In this document: one piece after another, positions 29,649 through 36,968 of the stretch
Position numbering within the stretch: the stretch's first letter is position 1
Layout of the letters: each line of letters begins with the position of its first letter
DNA from: a virus
IMG/VR virus record: IMGVR_UViG_3300034020_001270
Coordinates: 1 to 39,625 of that record
DNA: 39,625 nucleotides
Direction: 5' to 3' (one strand)
Position numbers and translations under genes: made by a program
Notes under the pieces: model-generated
Told to the model about the DNA's origin: nothing
Database searches by the model: none
What the model saw: the letters and a program-made list of their open reading frames with translations, nothing else

Positions 29649-30475
29649 TGGCGCCGGCGACACAGTCGTTGCAAGCGGCGCTAGATCATTTCCTGGAGGC
29701 GGCGAGCGTGGCGGCGAAGTGGCGGACGCTTGATCCGCTGGTGAGCCGCACGGAGCGCAAAGTTGCCGTGGTGATGAAGCGGCAGTTACAGGCGTTTCTG
29801 CGGGGCTTTGCCCAGTTGCGAGGGCGGATTGATGAGAGCCGGCTGCAAGAGGCGTTGTCGGCGGATGATTGGGTGGCGGTGTGGGAGCGGGTGGCGGCGG
29901 CCAGCACGGAACGGATGTTTGACCCGTTGCAGGCGGCGATGCGGGCGGCGTTGGAGCGGGGGGCGACGGAGACGATTGCGGACGTGGGGGTGAATATTGC
30001 GTTCAACCTGCGGCATCCACGGGCCGAGGCTTACCTGCTGGAGCATGGGTATGGGCTGATCAGCCAGATTGATGGGACGACGCGGGGGAATCTGGCGACG
30101 ATTATCAATGAGGGCATCCGGGAGGGGTGGAGTTATAACCGGATTGCGCGGGAGATTACGAGCCTGTACAGCTTTATGGGGGCGGAGAAGCCGCAGGCGC
30201 ATATTGATAGCCGGGCGCATTTGATTGCGGTGACGGAGATTGGGAACGCGTATGAGGCGGGGAGTGCGCTGATTGTGCGGGATTTGCAGGATGCCGGGTT
30301 GCAGATGGAGAAGAAGTGGCTCACCGTCGGCGATGCCCGGGTGAGTGACGGCTGCCGCAACAACCAGGTGCAGGGGTGGATTCCGTTTGCGCAGAGCTTT
30401 AGTAGTGGGCATCAACATCCGTTGCGGTTTCCGGGGTGCCGGTGTACGGCGCTGTATCAAAGGAAGCAAGCATGA
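29648..30475 (+). CDS. Minor head protein, Mu F-like
   Basis: A 275-aa protein starting one base inside the preceding stop. The C-terminus carries the Phage Mu protein F-like motif: KKWLTVGDARVSDGCRNNQVQGWIPFAQSFSSGHQHPLRFPGCRCTALY, with the conserved D-R-C and P-x-C-R-C residues. The N-terminal 170 residues are helical. Such proteins sit at the portal vertex or inside the head and help early assembly and DNA ejection. Its place between portal and protease fits this. Confidence 0.86.
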   Translation: MAPATQSLQAALDHFLEAASVAAKWRTLDPLVSRTERKVAVVMKRQLQAFLRGFAQLRGRIDESRLQEALSADDWVAVWERVAAASTERMFDPLQAAMRAALERGATETIADVGVNIAFNLRHPRAEAYLLEHGYGLISQIDGTTRGNLATIINEGIREGWSYNRIAREITSLYSFMGAEKPQAHIDSRAHLIAVTEIGNAYEAGSALIVRDLQDAGLQMEKKWLTVGDARVSDGCRNNQVQGWIPFAQSFSSGHQHPLRFPGCRCTALYQRKQA

Positions 30476-30648
30476 GTGGGTTGGGGGTGGCGGCTTTTCT
30501 TGTGTGGTTGACGGTGGTGTTGGTGCTGTTGCGCCGGGCGCTGTGGGTGATGGCGAGGCCGGTGGAGATGGTGGATGAGGGGTTTGATAGGGATGCTGGC
30601 TGGTGTCCTGGTTGCAATTTGCCGATGGAAATTTGTCGTCATGATTAG
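30472..30648 (+). CDS. Small membrane protein with cysteine pair
   Basis: A 58-aa protein overlapping the Mu F-like gene by four bases. One membrane span (about 6-24), then GWCPGCNLPMEICRHD at the end, whose three Cys and one His could bind zinc. A membrane protein within the head cluster is unusual. No family recognised. Confidence 0.6.
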   Translation: MSGLGVAAFLVWLTVVLVLLRRALWVMARPVEMVDEGFDRDAGWCPGCNLPMEICRHD

Positions 30649-30655
30649 GAGTCGT

Positions 30656-30682
30656 CGGGCGATAATGCTTTGTTATCGGTCG
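30656..30682. repeat. GATAA-N7-TTATC palindrome, copy 13
   Basis: Core 30661-30677, left TCGGGC, right GGTCGAGG. Followed by a heptad run up to the protease-scaffold start. Confidence 0.78.
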
Positions 30683-30683
30683 A

Positions 30684-30728
30684 GGATTGATAGGGTGGGA
30701 CGGATGGTAGTGATGGGAGGAATAGGGG
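30684..30728. repeat. Heptad-type intergenic repeat
   Basis: ATTGATAGGGTGGGACGG then ATGGTAGTGATGGGAGGAATAGGGG: decayed ATGGGAN heptads. The last units provide GGAGGAATAGGGG as ribosome binding site for the following gene. Confidence 0.5.
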
Positions 30729-31778
30729 ATGAATGAGGAGCATGGGCCGGATATGATGGAGGCGACAGAGGGGGCATTGCGTGGGGCGGTGGTGCCGTTG
30801 GTGGAGCGGGCGGTGCGGCGGGATGGGACGATCCCGATTAAGGTGATTAAGCCGGGGTGGGGTAGCACGGGCTATTACCCGGCAGAGGTGTTGGAGCGGG
30901 ATGGGCCGAAGGTTTTTACGCCGGGCGTGCAGATGTTTTGGGACCATGCGACGCCAACCGAGGAGGCAGAACGGCCAGAGGGCAGCCTGAACGATTTGGC
31001 GGCGGTGTTGACGACGCCGGCGCGCTGGGATGGCAATGGGCCGGAAGGGCCGGGGCTGTATGCGGATGCGAAGGTGTTTGAGGCGTATCAGGCGCCGGTC
31101 AATAATCTGGCGCCCCATATTGGGGTGAGCATTCGGGCCTTTGGCAAGGCGGCCCAAGGGACGGCGGAGGGCCGGCAGGGGCGCATTATTCAGGAAATCA
31201 CGAGCGTGAGTTCGATTGATTTTGTAACGAAGCCTGGTGCGGGCGGGCGAATTGTGGAGATGTTTGAGGCGGCGCGCACGGGACAGAGAGACGCGGATCT
31301 TGGTGGAGCGGATGACGCTCAGAGCAAAGGAGATGAGACGGTGAGCAAGGAATTAGAGGGGAAGTTGACGGAGGCGCAGGGACGCCTGGCGGCGCTGGAG
31401 CAGCAGAATGCACGGTTGCAGGAGGCGTTGTTGCTGCGTGATGCACGGGAGTTTGTGCGCGGGCAGTTGGTGGGGGCGCCGTTGCCGGAGATGACGAAGC
31501 AGCGGTTATATGAGGCGTTGACGCTGGCGCCGTCGATTACCGATGGGAAGTTGGACACGGCGGCCTATGCACAGCGGGTAAAGGAGGCGGTGGCAGCGGA
31601 AACGGCGTACCTGATTGAGGCGGTGAGTTGGAATACGGGGCAGATTCAGGGGATGGGGGGCGCGCCGGCGGCGACAGAGGTCGATCCGGTGGCGGTGCAG
31701 AAGCGGTTATCTGAGGCGTTTGGCCGGCTGGGTCTGAGTGAAAAAGAGGTTGCGCACGCGGTGAACGGGCGGGCGTAA
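30729..31778 (+). CDS. Head maturation protease fused to scaffold
   Basis: A 349-aa protein. The N-terminal 175 residues (PIKVIKPGWGSTGYYPAEVLERDGPKVFTPGVQMFWDHATPTEEAERPEGSLNDLAAVLTTPARWD, then VSSIDFVTKPGAGG) match a group of phage capsid-maturation proteases that begin with this WGSxGYYP pattern. Residues about 205-245 form a strong coiled coil (KELEGKLTEAQGRLAALEQQNARLQEALLLRDAREFVR), typical of scaffold, with a helical C-terminus. The protease would cleave head proteins and itself during maturation. An internal start at 31341 may make scaffold alone. It lies just before the decoration and capsid genes. Confidence 0.8.
   Translation: MNEEHGPDMMEATEGALRGAVVPLVERAVRRDGTIPIKVIKPGWGSTGYYPAEVLERDGPKVFTPGVQMFWDHATPTEEAERPEGSLNDLAAVLTTPARWDGNGPEGPGLYADAKVFEAYQAPVNNLAPHIGVSIRAFGKAAQGTAEGRQGRIIQEITSVSSIDFVTKPGAGGRIVEMFEAARTGQRDADLGGADDAQSKGDETVSKELEGKLTEAQGRLAALEQQNARLQEALLLRDAREFVRGQLVGAPLPEMTKQRLYEALTLAPSITDGKLDTAAYAQRVKEAVAAETAYLIEAVSWNTGQIQGMGGAPAATEVDPVAVQKRLSEAFGRLGLSEKEVAHAVNGRA
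31341..31778 (+). CDS. Possible nested scaffold product (internal start)
   Basis: An in-frame GTG at codon 205 of the protease-scaffold gene is preceded by AAAGGAG (31326-31332) with an 8-base spacer and opens exactly at the coiled-coil domain (MSKELEGKLTEAQ). This would give a 145-aa scaffold like lambda Nu3 within the C gene. The site is visible; use of it is inferred. Confidence 0.5.
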   Translation: MSKELEGKLTEAQGRLAALEQQNARLQEALLLRDAREFVRGQLVGAPLPEMTKQRLYEALTLAPSITDGKLDTAAYAQRVKEAVAAETAYLIEAVSWNTGQIQGMGGAPAATEVDPVAVQKRLSEAFGRLGLSEKEVAHAVNGRA

Positions 31779-31835
31779 CTTCGGCAGGCTCAGTTATCGG
31801 GTGGTTTAGTCGGTGGATAGGAAGGGGAAAATGAT

Positions 31836-32207
31836 ATGGCTGTAAATATGGTTAATGCGAATGGGAATCAGATTGAGGCGACGATTGCCAGTAAGGCGAG
31901 TGGTGATCCGGCGCTGGTGGGGCAGATGCCAGGGGTATGCCTGACGGCGACGGATGGCGCGGGGCGGACGGTGGTGAAGACAGATGGGATTTTTAGTATG
32001 TCGGTGCGTGGGGTGAATGACGCCGGCAACGTGGCGGTCAACAACGGCGATATTCTTTACTACTTGGAAGCGGATACGCCGAAGCTAGGGAAGAAGGCGA
32101 CGGCGGGGGTACGCTTTGGGTATGCGTGGAGTCCCAGTGTGGCGCCGGGTGCGCAGTTGATTGCGAGTGGGGCGACGGCGACGATTACGGTAAAGATTGG
32201 GTATTAG
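31836..32207 (+). CDS. Capsid decoration protein (DUF2190-like)
   Basis: A 123-aa protein just before the capsid gene. The pattern DPALVGQMPGVCLT, FSMSVRGV-DAGNVAVNNGDILYY, then KLGKKATAGVRFGYAWSPSVAPGAQLIASGATATITVKIGY matches the DUF2190-type family of small beta proteins that cement the outside of the capsid. Preceded by a CTTCGGCAGGCTCAG repeat and AGGAAGGGG ribosome binding site. Confidence 0.8.
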   Translation: MAVNMVNANGNQIEATIASKASGDPALVGQMPGVCLTATDGAGRTVVKTDGIFSMSVRGVNDAGNVAVNNGDILYYLEADTPKLGKKATAGVRFGYAWSPSVAPGAQLIASGATATITVKIGY

Positions 32208-32231
32208 GGCGTAAGGCCAGTCGCACCGATA

Positions 32232-32266
32232 GGATCGAATAGGATGGATGGGATGGATATTGGGAA
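32232..32266. repeat. Heptad-type intergenic repeat
   Basis: ATAGGATCGAATAGGATGGATGGGATGGAT: short heptad-like units just upstream of the major capsid gene. Confidence 0.5.
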
Positions 32267-32280
32267 GAAGGGGAGATGGT

Positions 32281-33474
32281 ATGAGTGAGATGTATGGGGT
32301 GTTGAGTGAAGGTGGGCTGCGTGGGTTCACGCGCCATCGTAGCCAGAAGCGGCAGGCGGCGGTGTCCAGTGCGGCGGCGCTGTGGGCGGATTTGATGGCG
32401 GGGCGGGCGCCCAGCTATTTCTTGCAGGAGGCATTGGCGCCGCGGACGCCGGCGGTGGCGCGGGCGATTGAGGGCAGTTATCCGGGGCTGTTTCAGTTCC
32501 AGGAGGCGATGACGCGCAGTGATTTCCCGTTGCTGACGGGGGATGTGATCGACCGGATGATGTTGGCGCGCTATCGTGAGTTTCCTTCGCCGTGGCGGTC
32601 GTTTTGCAAGGTTTCTAATACGCTGCGAGATTTCCGCACGGTGCGCCGGATTGCCATGGACGGGGCCGAAAGCGTGTGGCAGACCCAGGGCGAGACGGAG
32701 GAGTTGGAATACACCCAGGTGAGCGAGACGGGGTATACGTATGCGCCACAGAAATACAGCCGCGGCGCCCGGATTTCGTTTGAGGCGTTGATGAATGATG
32801 ATCTGGATGCGTTTACGTCGATTCCGGATCGGCTGGGGCGTGGTGGGGCGCGCACGGTGGCGCGGTTTGCGACTGGGCTTTATGTGGATGCGAGCGGGCC
32901 ACACGCGTCGCTCTATACGGCGGGGAATGGCAACCGGGTTACGTCTAATCCGCCGTTGAGCGTGGCGGGGTTGGGGACGGCGTTCAACCTGCTGGGGGGC
33001 TTTGTGGATGCGGGGGGCGATCCGATCTACGTTGAGGAGGCGATCCTGGTGATTCCTCCCCAGTTGCGGGTGACGGCGAACAACATCTTAAATCAGTTGA
33101 GCGTTGATGTGACGGCGAGCGGTGGCACGGCGGCGCAGACGGTGCGGGTGAACAATTGGATTGTGGGGAATTTGGAGTTGGTGGTTGATCCGTACATTCC
33201 GATTGTGGCCAGCACGGCGAACGGACAGCAAAGCTGGTTCCTTTTTGCCGATCCAAGTGTGGGGCGGCCGGCGCTGGAGGTTGGTTTCCTTTCCGGGTTC
33301 AATGAGCCGCAACTCTATCAGAAGGCGGGCAATACGATGCGCCTGGGGGGCGGGATGGATGAGATGGCAGGGGATTTCTCGACCATGAGCCAGGAGTATA
33401 AGGGGGTGGTGGCGTTCGGTGGGACGCGCCTGGACCCGAAGAGCACGGTGGGGAGTAACGGGACGAATAGTTAG
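32281..33474 (+). CDS. Major capsid protein (Mu gpT-like, HK97 fold)
   Basis: A 397-aa protein, starting after GGGGAGA. The pattern PGLFQFQEAMTRSDFPLLTGDVIDRMMLARYREFPSPWRSFCKV, followed by RTVRRIAMDGAESVWQTQGETEELEYTQVSETGYTYAPQKYSRGARISFEALMNDDLDAFTSIPDRLGRGGARTVARFA, is characteristic of the gpT-like major head subunit with the HK97 fold: E-loop region rich in E/Y then the spine helix. It ends with the VAFGGTRLDPK strand. It is the main shell protein and would be a target for the preceding protease. Confidence 0.9.
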   Translation: MSEMYGVLSEGGLRGFTRHRSQKRQAAVSSAAALWADLMAGRAPSYFLQEALAPRTPAVARAIEGSYPGLFQFQEAMTRSDFPLLTGDVIDRMMLARYREFPSPWRSFCKVSNTLRDFRTVRRIAMDGAESVWQTQGETEELEYTQVSETGYTYAPQKYSRGARISFEALMNDDLDAFTSIPDRLGRGGARTVARFATGLYVDASGPHASLYTAGNGNRVTSNPPLSVAGLGTAFNLLGGFVDAGGDPIYVEEAILVIPPQLRVTANNILNQLSVDVTASGGTAAQTVRVNNWIVGNLELVVDPYIPIVASTANGQQSWFLFADPSVGRPALEVGFLSGFNEPQLYQKAGNTMRLGGGMDEMAGDFSTMSQEYKGVVAFGGTRLDPKSTVGSNGTNS

Positions 33475-33479
33475 TTGGT

Positions 33480-33506
33480 GGGGTGATAACGATTTGTTAT
33501 CACCCG
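33480..33506. repeat. GATAA-N7-TTATC palindrome, copy 14
   Basis: Core 33485-33501. GGGTGATAAC against GTTATCACCC is perfect over 10 bp. A heptad run (AATAGGAGTAATAGG) follows. Confidence 0.8.
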
Positions 33507-33532
33507 GCTATGAGAGCAATAGGAGTAATAGG

Positions 33533-33784
33533 ATGGATGAGGATAAGCGGAGAAAGTTGCCGGCGCCGGTGACGACGACGGAGGAGTTTTTGCACGCGAC
33601 GGTGGTGGAGTTGCGGGCGTTGGTGGCGGTGGTGGAGAAGCTGACCGAGGTGCTTACCCCAGAGGTGGCGTTGGTGGCGGATGCGGGGGAGTGGCCGGAA
33701 GTGGTGGAACTGGTTGAGGCTGCACCAGAGACGCCGGCGGATGAGGCGGCGCCCAAGAAGAGCCGGAAGAAGGTAGCGGAGTAA
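33533..33784 (+). CDS. Small acidic head-region protein
   Basis: An 83-aa protein after AGGAG. An N-terminal helix (FLHATVVELRALVAVVEKLTEVL) is followed by an Ala/Glu/Pro-rich stretch and a basic end (PKKSRKKVAE). Similar small proteins between capsid and connector genes are common and of unknown role. Confidence 0.65.
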   Translation: MDEDKRRKLPAPVTTTEEFLHATVVELRALVAVVEKLTEVLTPEVALVADAGEWPEVVELVEAAPETPADEAAPKKSRKKVAE

Positions 33785-33785
33785 G

Positions 33786-34175
33786 ATGGCCTTTAGCTAT
33801 GATCTCAACACCGACGTGGGCAAGGTGCGTTTGCTGATTATGGATAACCAAAGCACTGCTTATCTCTTTGAGGATGGGGAGTTGTCGGCGTTCCTGCTGA
33901 TGGAAGGGGATGTGGTGCGGCGGGGGGCGGCGCTGGCGTTGGAGACGATGGCCAGTAATGAAGCCTATGTGAGCAAGCGGATTGAGATTCTAGATTTGAA
34001 GACGGATGGGCCGGCGGTGGCGGCTTCACTGCTGAAGCGGGCGGGGGAGTTGCGCAGCCAGGCTGACCGCGACGAGCAGGCCGAAGAGGGCGGGGCTTTC
34101 GATATTGCGGAGTGGGTGGTTGATGACTTTAGCGGTCGGGAGCGCCTGGCCAAGGAGTGGTTACGCGGTGGCTAA
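33786..34175 (+). CDS. Head-tail connector (adaptor, gp6-like)
   Basis: A 129-aa helical protein directly after the small acidic gene. VGKVRLLIMD---TAYLFEDGELSAFLLMEGDVVRRGAALALETMAS matches the start of head-tail adaptor proteins that dock under the portal (short N-terminal acid-rich helix, FTDEEL-type motif here FEDGEL, then AAALALETMA). It overlaps the next gene by eight bases. Confidence 0.83.
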   Translation: MAFSYDLNTDVGKVRLLIMDNQSTAYLFEDGELSAFLLMEGDVVRRGAALALETMASNEAYVSKRIEILDLKTDGPAVAASLLKRAGELRSQADRDEQAEEGGAFDIAEWVVDDFSGRERLAKEWLRGG

Positions 34176-34545
34176 TCCACAGGGGTTGATTCATCCTAGA
34201 CTGATGAGCAGGTTGCAGCCCAACCACTTCCCTGATCTGTGTACGATTCAGCAGCCGGTGGAAGGGCAGGATAGTTATGGGCAGGTTACGCGCGCTTGGG
34301 CGGCCTTGATCGGGCATGTGAATCTGCGGTGTCGATTGGCGCCAGAGATTCAGCGGTCGGGGGAGTTTCAGCCGCAGGGGCAGACCTATGGGCGCCATTC
34401 GCATCGGTTGTTGTTATCCGGCTATTATCCGACGATTACGGCGAAGATGCGGGTGGTGGTTGGCGGGGAGAGCTACCAGGTGGTGTTAGTGCAGCCGGAT
34501 AGTGAGGGGTGGTCGACGCGGTTGTTGGTGGATGTGGTCGAATGA
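34168..34545 (+). CDS. Head-tail joining protein (head closure)
   Basis: A 125-aa protein, GTG start with AAGGAG ten bases upstream; an ATG at 34204 is a less favoured alternative. LCTIQQPVEGQDSYGQVTRAWAAL-GHVNLRCRL and the closing WSTRLLVDVVE fit head-closure proteins (phage head-tail joining family), small beta barrels that seal the connector. Its stop codon lies within palindrome copy 15. Confidence 0.77.
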   Translation: MANPQGLIHPRLMSRLQPNHFPDLCTIQQPVEGQDSYGQVTRAWAALIGHVNLRCRLAPEIQRSGEFQPQGQTYGRHSHRLLLSGYYPTITAKMRVVVGGESYQVVLVQPDSEGWSTRLLVDVVE

Positions 34546-34565
34546 TAATCCGTTGTTATCACCCC
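34539..34565. repeat. GATAA-N7-TTATC palindrome, copy 15
   Basis: Core 34544-34560, left CGAAT, right ACCCC. The stop codon TGA of the head-closure gene is part of the left half-site. A REP-like repeat follows directly. Confidence 0.76.
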
Positions 34566-34566
34566 G

Positions 34567-34595
34567 CCCCAGCCTTCCCCCAATTTGGGGAGGGG
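34567..34595. repeat. REP-like CCCC/GGGG inverted repeat, copy 3
   Basis: CCCCAGCCTTCCCC and GGGGAGGGG around CAATTT. Third copy of this type, again beside a GATAA-N7-TTATC palindrome. Confidence 0.62.
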
Positions 34596-34616
34596 AGTAG
34601 ATCAGGAGAGCGTGAG

Positions 34617-35111
34617 ATGGAGTTGCAGATTGTTGGCAGCAGGGAAGTTAGGGCGCATTTGGATCGGATGGATGACGCGACGCGGGGGCGGACGTTGGTG
34701 CGGGCGCTGGTGAGTGGGGCGTTGATTATCCAGAATGCGGCGAAGCAGTTGGCGCCTTACCGGACGGGGAATCTGCGGCGGTCGATTCATATTGGGGGTC
34801 GCAGTGATCTGGCGCATGATTTTGAGAATACGACGGGGGGCGAGCTGGAGCCACCACGGATTAGCACGAATGAGGTGCAGGTCTTTGTGGGGACGAATGT
34901 GGAGTATGCGCGCCAACGGGAGTATGGTGGGGTGATCGAGGCGAGGAATGCGCCGTGGCTGGTGTGGCAAGATTATGAGGGGAATTGGCATCGGGCGCGA
35001 CGGGTGGAGCAGGCGGCGACGCCGTTTCTGCGGCCGGCGCTGGATGAGAATCGGGATGCGGTGCGGCGGGAAGTGGCGGCGGCGTTGCGACAGTTGATAG
35101 GGTTGGGGTAG
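34617..35111 (+). CDS. Tail completion protein, HK97 gp10-like
   Basis: A 164-aa protein. LVRALVSGALIIQNAAKQLAPYRTGNLRRSIHI is the hallmark of the HK97 gp10 family (helix, then P-x-RTG-LRRSI), followed by VFVGTNVEYARQREYGG and the closing FLRPALDENRDAVRREVAAAL. This family joins the tail to the head-closure complex. Start ATG 34617 after CAGGAGAG. Confidence 0.87.
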   Translation: MELQIVGSREVRAHLDRMDDATRGRTLVRALVSGALIIQNAAKQLAPYRTGNLRRSIHIGGRSDLAHDFENTTGGELEPPRISTNEVQVFVGTNVEYARQREYGGVIEARNAPWLVWQDYEGNWHRARRVEQAATPFLRPALDENRDAVRREVAAALRQLIGLG

Positions 35112-35114
35112 GCG

Positions 35115-35519
35115 ATGTTGCAGAAGCTAAAGGCTTATTTGACCGGCTACGCGGCGTTGGCGGCGTTGGTGGGGAATCGGGTGTATGCGCTGCGATTGCC
35201 CCAGCAGCCGGTATTGCCGGCGGTGCGCTATCGGCGGATTAGTCGGCGGCCGGTGCATGTTAAAGTGGGCGTGAATGAGCCGCTGGTGTCGTTGCGGGTG
35301 CAGTTTGATGTGGTGGCCAATAGCTATGGCAGCCTGGAGGATGTGGCGACGGTGCTGCGGACGGCGCTTTATGCGTACAAGGAGACGGCGCCGAAGGTGA
35401 TCCAGGTGATGATTGAGAATGAGCAGGATTTTGAGGAGACGGAGCGGGGCGCCGGCGGTGAAGCGCAGATGCGAAGAGTGATCGATGCGATGATTTGGTG
35501 TCACGAGGAGGTTTCATGA
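35115..35519 (+). CDS. Tail terminator protein (DUF3168-like)
   Basis: A 134-aa protein four bases after the gp10-like gene. LKAYLTGYAALAALVGNRVYALRLPQQPVLPAVRYRRIS, VSLRVQFDVVANSYGSLEDVATVLRTAL match the tail terminator fold (gpU/DUF3168), which caps the tail tube at its upper end and sets the point of head joining. It overlaps the next gene by four bases. Confidence 0.82.
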   Translation: MLQKLKAYLTGYAALAALVGNRVYALRLPQQPVLPAVRYRRISRRPVHVKVGVNEPLVSLRVQFDVVANSYGSLEDVATVLRTALYAYKETAPKVIQVMIENEQDFEETERGAGGEAQMRRVIDAMIWCHEEVS

Positions 35520-35737
35520 GTGAACAGGTGACGGAAAAAACACAGCTATATGTGGCGCTGCGGCGGATTGGGGGCGATGGCGAGGTGTGGTTGCCGGGGT
35601 CGCTGATTGCGTTGACGGATGCGAAGGCGGCGATCCTGATGGCGAAGGGGGTGGTGGCGGCGCATGTGGAGACGACGCCGCCGGCGATTGAGGAGGCGGT
35701 GATCGTGGTGCATGAGCCGGTGGTGGCGGTGGGGTGA
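35516..35737 (+). CDS. Small protein between tail terminator and tube genes
   Basis: A 73-aa protein starting in an ATGA overlap. EKTQLYVALRRIGGDGEVWLPGSLIALTDAKAAILMAKGVVAA suggests a small alpha/beta unit in which an N-terminal strand pair is followed by a helix with an A-L-K-G-V pattern, as in small tail-assembly accessory proteins. The end is Val/Glu/Pro-rich. No family recognised. Confidence 0.65.
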   Translation: MSEQVTEKTQLYVALRRIGGDGEVWLPGSLIALTDAKAAILMAKGVVAAHVETTPPAIEEAVIVVHEPVVAVG

Positions 35738-35782
35738 TATGGGCGTTATAGGGATGAATAGGATGGATGGAGAGGGGGGAAG

Positions 35783-36118
35783 ATGGCGGCGATTGCGATT
35801 TTGCGGCCGACGTTTGCGGGGTTGACGTTGACGACCCAGGCGGCGGCGGGTGGCGGGGATACGTTGCAGAATGATGGGCAGACCGTGCTTTATGTGAAGA
35901 ATGGGGGCGGGGCTTCGATAAATGTGACGATCACGCCGGCGGCGACGCCGGATGGGTTGGCGTTTGCGCCACGTGTGGTGGCGGTGGGGGCGGGGGCAGA
36001 GCGGCTGTTGGGGCCGTATCCGCCGGTGTTTTTCAATGATGTGAATGGCCAGGTGGCGGTGACCTACAGCGCGGTGACGAGCGTGGTGGTGGCCGGCATT
36101 GGGATTTTGGGGGTGTAA
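35783..36118 (+). CDS. Small decoration-type protein
   Basis: A 111-aa protein identical in plan to the first 110 residues of the LamG protein at 28587: GGGDTLQNDGQTVLYVKNGGGASINVTITP and GLAFAPRVVAVGAG-R-LGP. It has a beta-sandwich outline. Being next to the tail-tube gene, it could decorate the tail or capsid, while the 28587 protein carries the same fold with an added glycan-binding domain. A heptad run and GAGAGGGGGGA precede the ATG. Confidence 0.75.
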   Translation: MAAIAILRPTFAGLTLTTQAAAGGGDTLQNDGQTVLYVKNGGGASINVTITPAATPDGLAFAPRVVAVGAGAERLLGPYPPVFFNDVNGQVAVTYSAVTSVVVAGIGILGV

Positions 36119-36120
36119 CG

Positions 36121-36597
36121 ATGGCGCAGACGACAGCGGCTTTTGCAAAGAGTAACTATCGGATTGATGTAAGCGTGAATGGTTCGACTTGGACCAATAT
36201 TAGTGGCAATGCGGCGGATGTGAAGACCAGCGGCGGGGAGCAGTTGACGGGGGAGCAGCAGACGGCGGAGAATCAGGCGCCGGTGGTGGTGGGCAGTAAC
36301 AAGACGGCCGCCGTAAAGGTGGATGTCAATATTATTTACACCGAGACTTCCGGCGAGGCGTTCCAAATCGTTTGGTCGCGCTACGAATCGACGACTAAGA
36401 CGATTTGGTTGCGGTGGAGTCCCAGGGGGGGCAACACCGGGGATGAGCGGTATGTGGCGAGCAACAATGCGGGGACGGCGGTGGCTTGCCCGATTGTAAA
36501 TTGTCTGCCGCCGGATCTGGATGCGAACAGTGGCGATCCGGCGCTGTGTTCGTTTAGCATCCTGGCGCCGCGCTTGGTGCAGGAAGTGGTGCCGTAA
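36121..36597 (+). CDS. Major tail tube protein
   Basis: A 158-aa protein with the tail-tube pattern: an N-terminal NYRIDVSVNGSTWTNISGNAADVKTSGGEQLTGEQQTAE, a beta stretch around KVDVNIIYTETSGEAFQIVWSRYESTTKTIWLRWSP, and a closing ILAPRLVQEVVP. Tube proteins form stacked hexameric rings. Its position before the chaperones and tape measure agrees. Shares its stop base with the next ATG. Confidence 0.8.
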   Translation: MAQTTAAFAKSNYRIDVSVNGSTWTNISGNAADVKTSGGEQLTGEQQTAENQAPVVVGSNKTAAVKVDVNIIYTETSGEAFQIVWSRYESTTKTIWLRWSPRGGNTGDERYVASNNAGTAVACPIVNCLPPDLDANSGDPALCSFSILAPRLVQEVVP

Positions 36598-36968
36598 TGG
36601 AGCAGTCCATTCTGAATGGGGAAGGGATTGACGCACCTGGTGCGGGAGCGCTGCCGGTGGCGCCGATTGTGACGCCGCCGACGTTGAAGCCGGCAGAGAT
36701 GGGGGCGGTGAAGGTCAACTTTGTGAAGCGGGCGCCGGTGGAGGTCAATGTCGATATTGACCGGATGACCTGGGAGGATTATAAGAAGATCCAGGGGCTG
36801 ACGGCGAATGTGGACGAGCTACCGGAAGCGGAGATGATGGAGAAGTTGATCGACGTGATTAACCTGGTGACGGATGTGGATTTGCGGAGTTTGCCGGCAC
36901 GGGTGATGAATGAGGTGATCGCGCAGGTGGTGAACGGGTTTAAGGCGGAGGCGGACACAAAAAACTAA
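36597..36968 (+). CDS. Tail assembly chaperone (gpG-like, pre-frameshift)
   Basis: A 123-aa protein made without frameshifting. PVEVNVDIDRMTWEDYKKIQGLTANVDELPEAEMMEKLIDVINLVTDVDLRSLPARVMNEVIAQVVNGFKAE is the usual DMTWDDI-type start of the chaperone domain and ends in a helix. It should bind the tape measure during tail assembly. The final codons contain the slippery site AAAAAAC just before the stop. Confidence 0.84.
   Translation: MEQSILNGEGIDAPGAGALPVAPIVTPPTLKPAEMGAVKVNFVKRAPVEVNVDIDRMTWEDYKKIQGLTANVDELPEAEMMEKLIDVINLVTDVDLRSLPARVMNEVIAQVVNGFKAEADTKN

Noticed and set aside
31788-31803. Palindrome copy before the decoration gene
   Set aside because: Only a TTATC half is present and there is no GATAA at the fixed distance.
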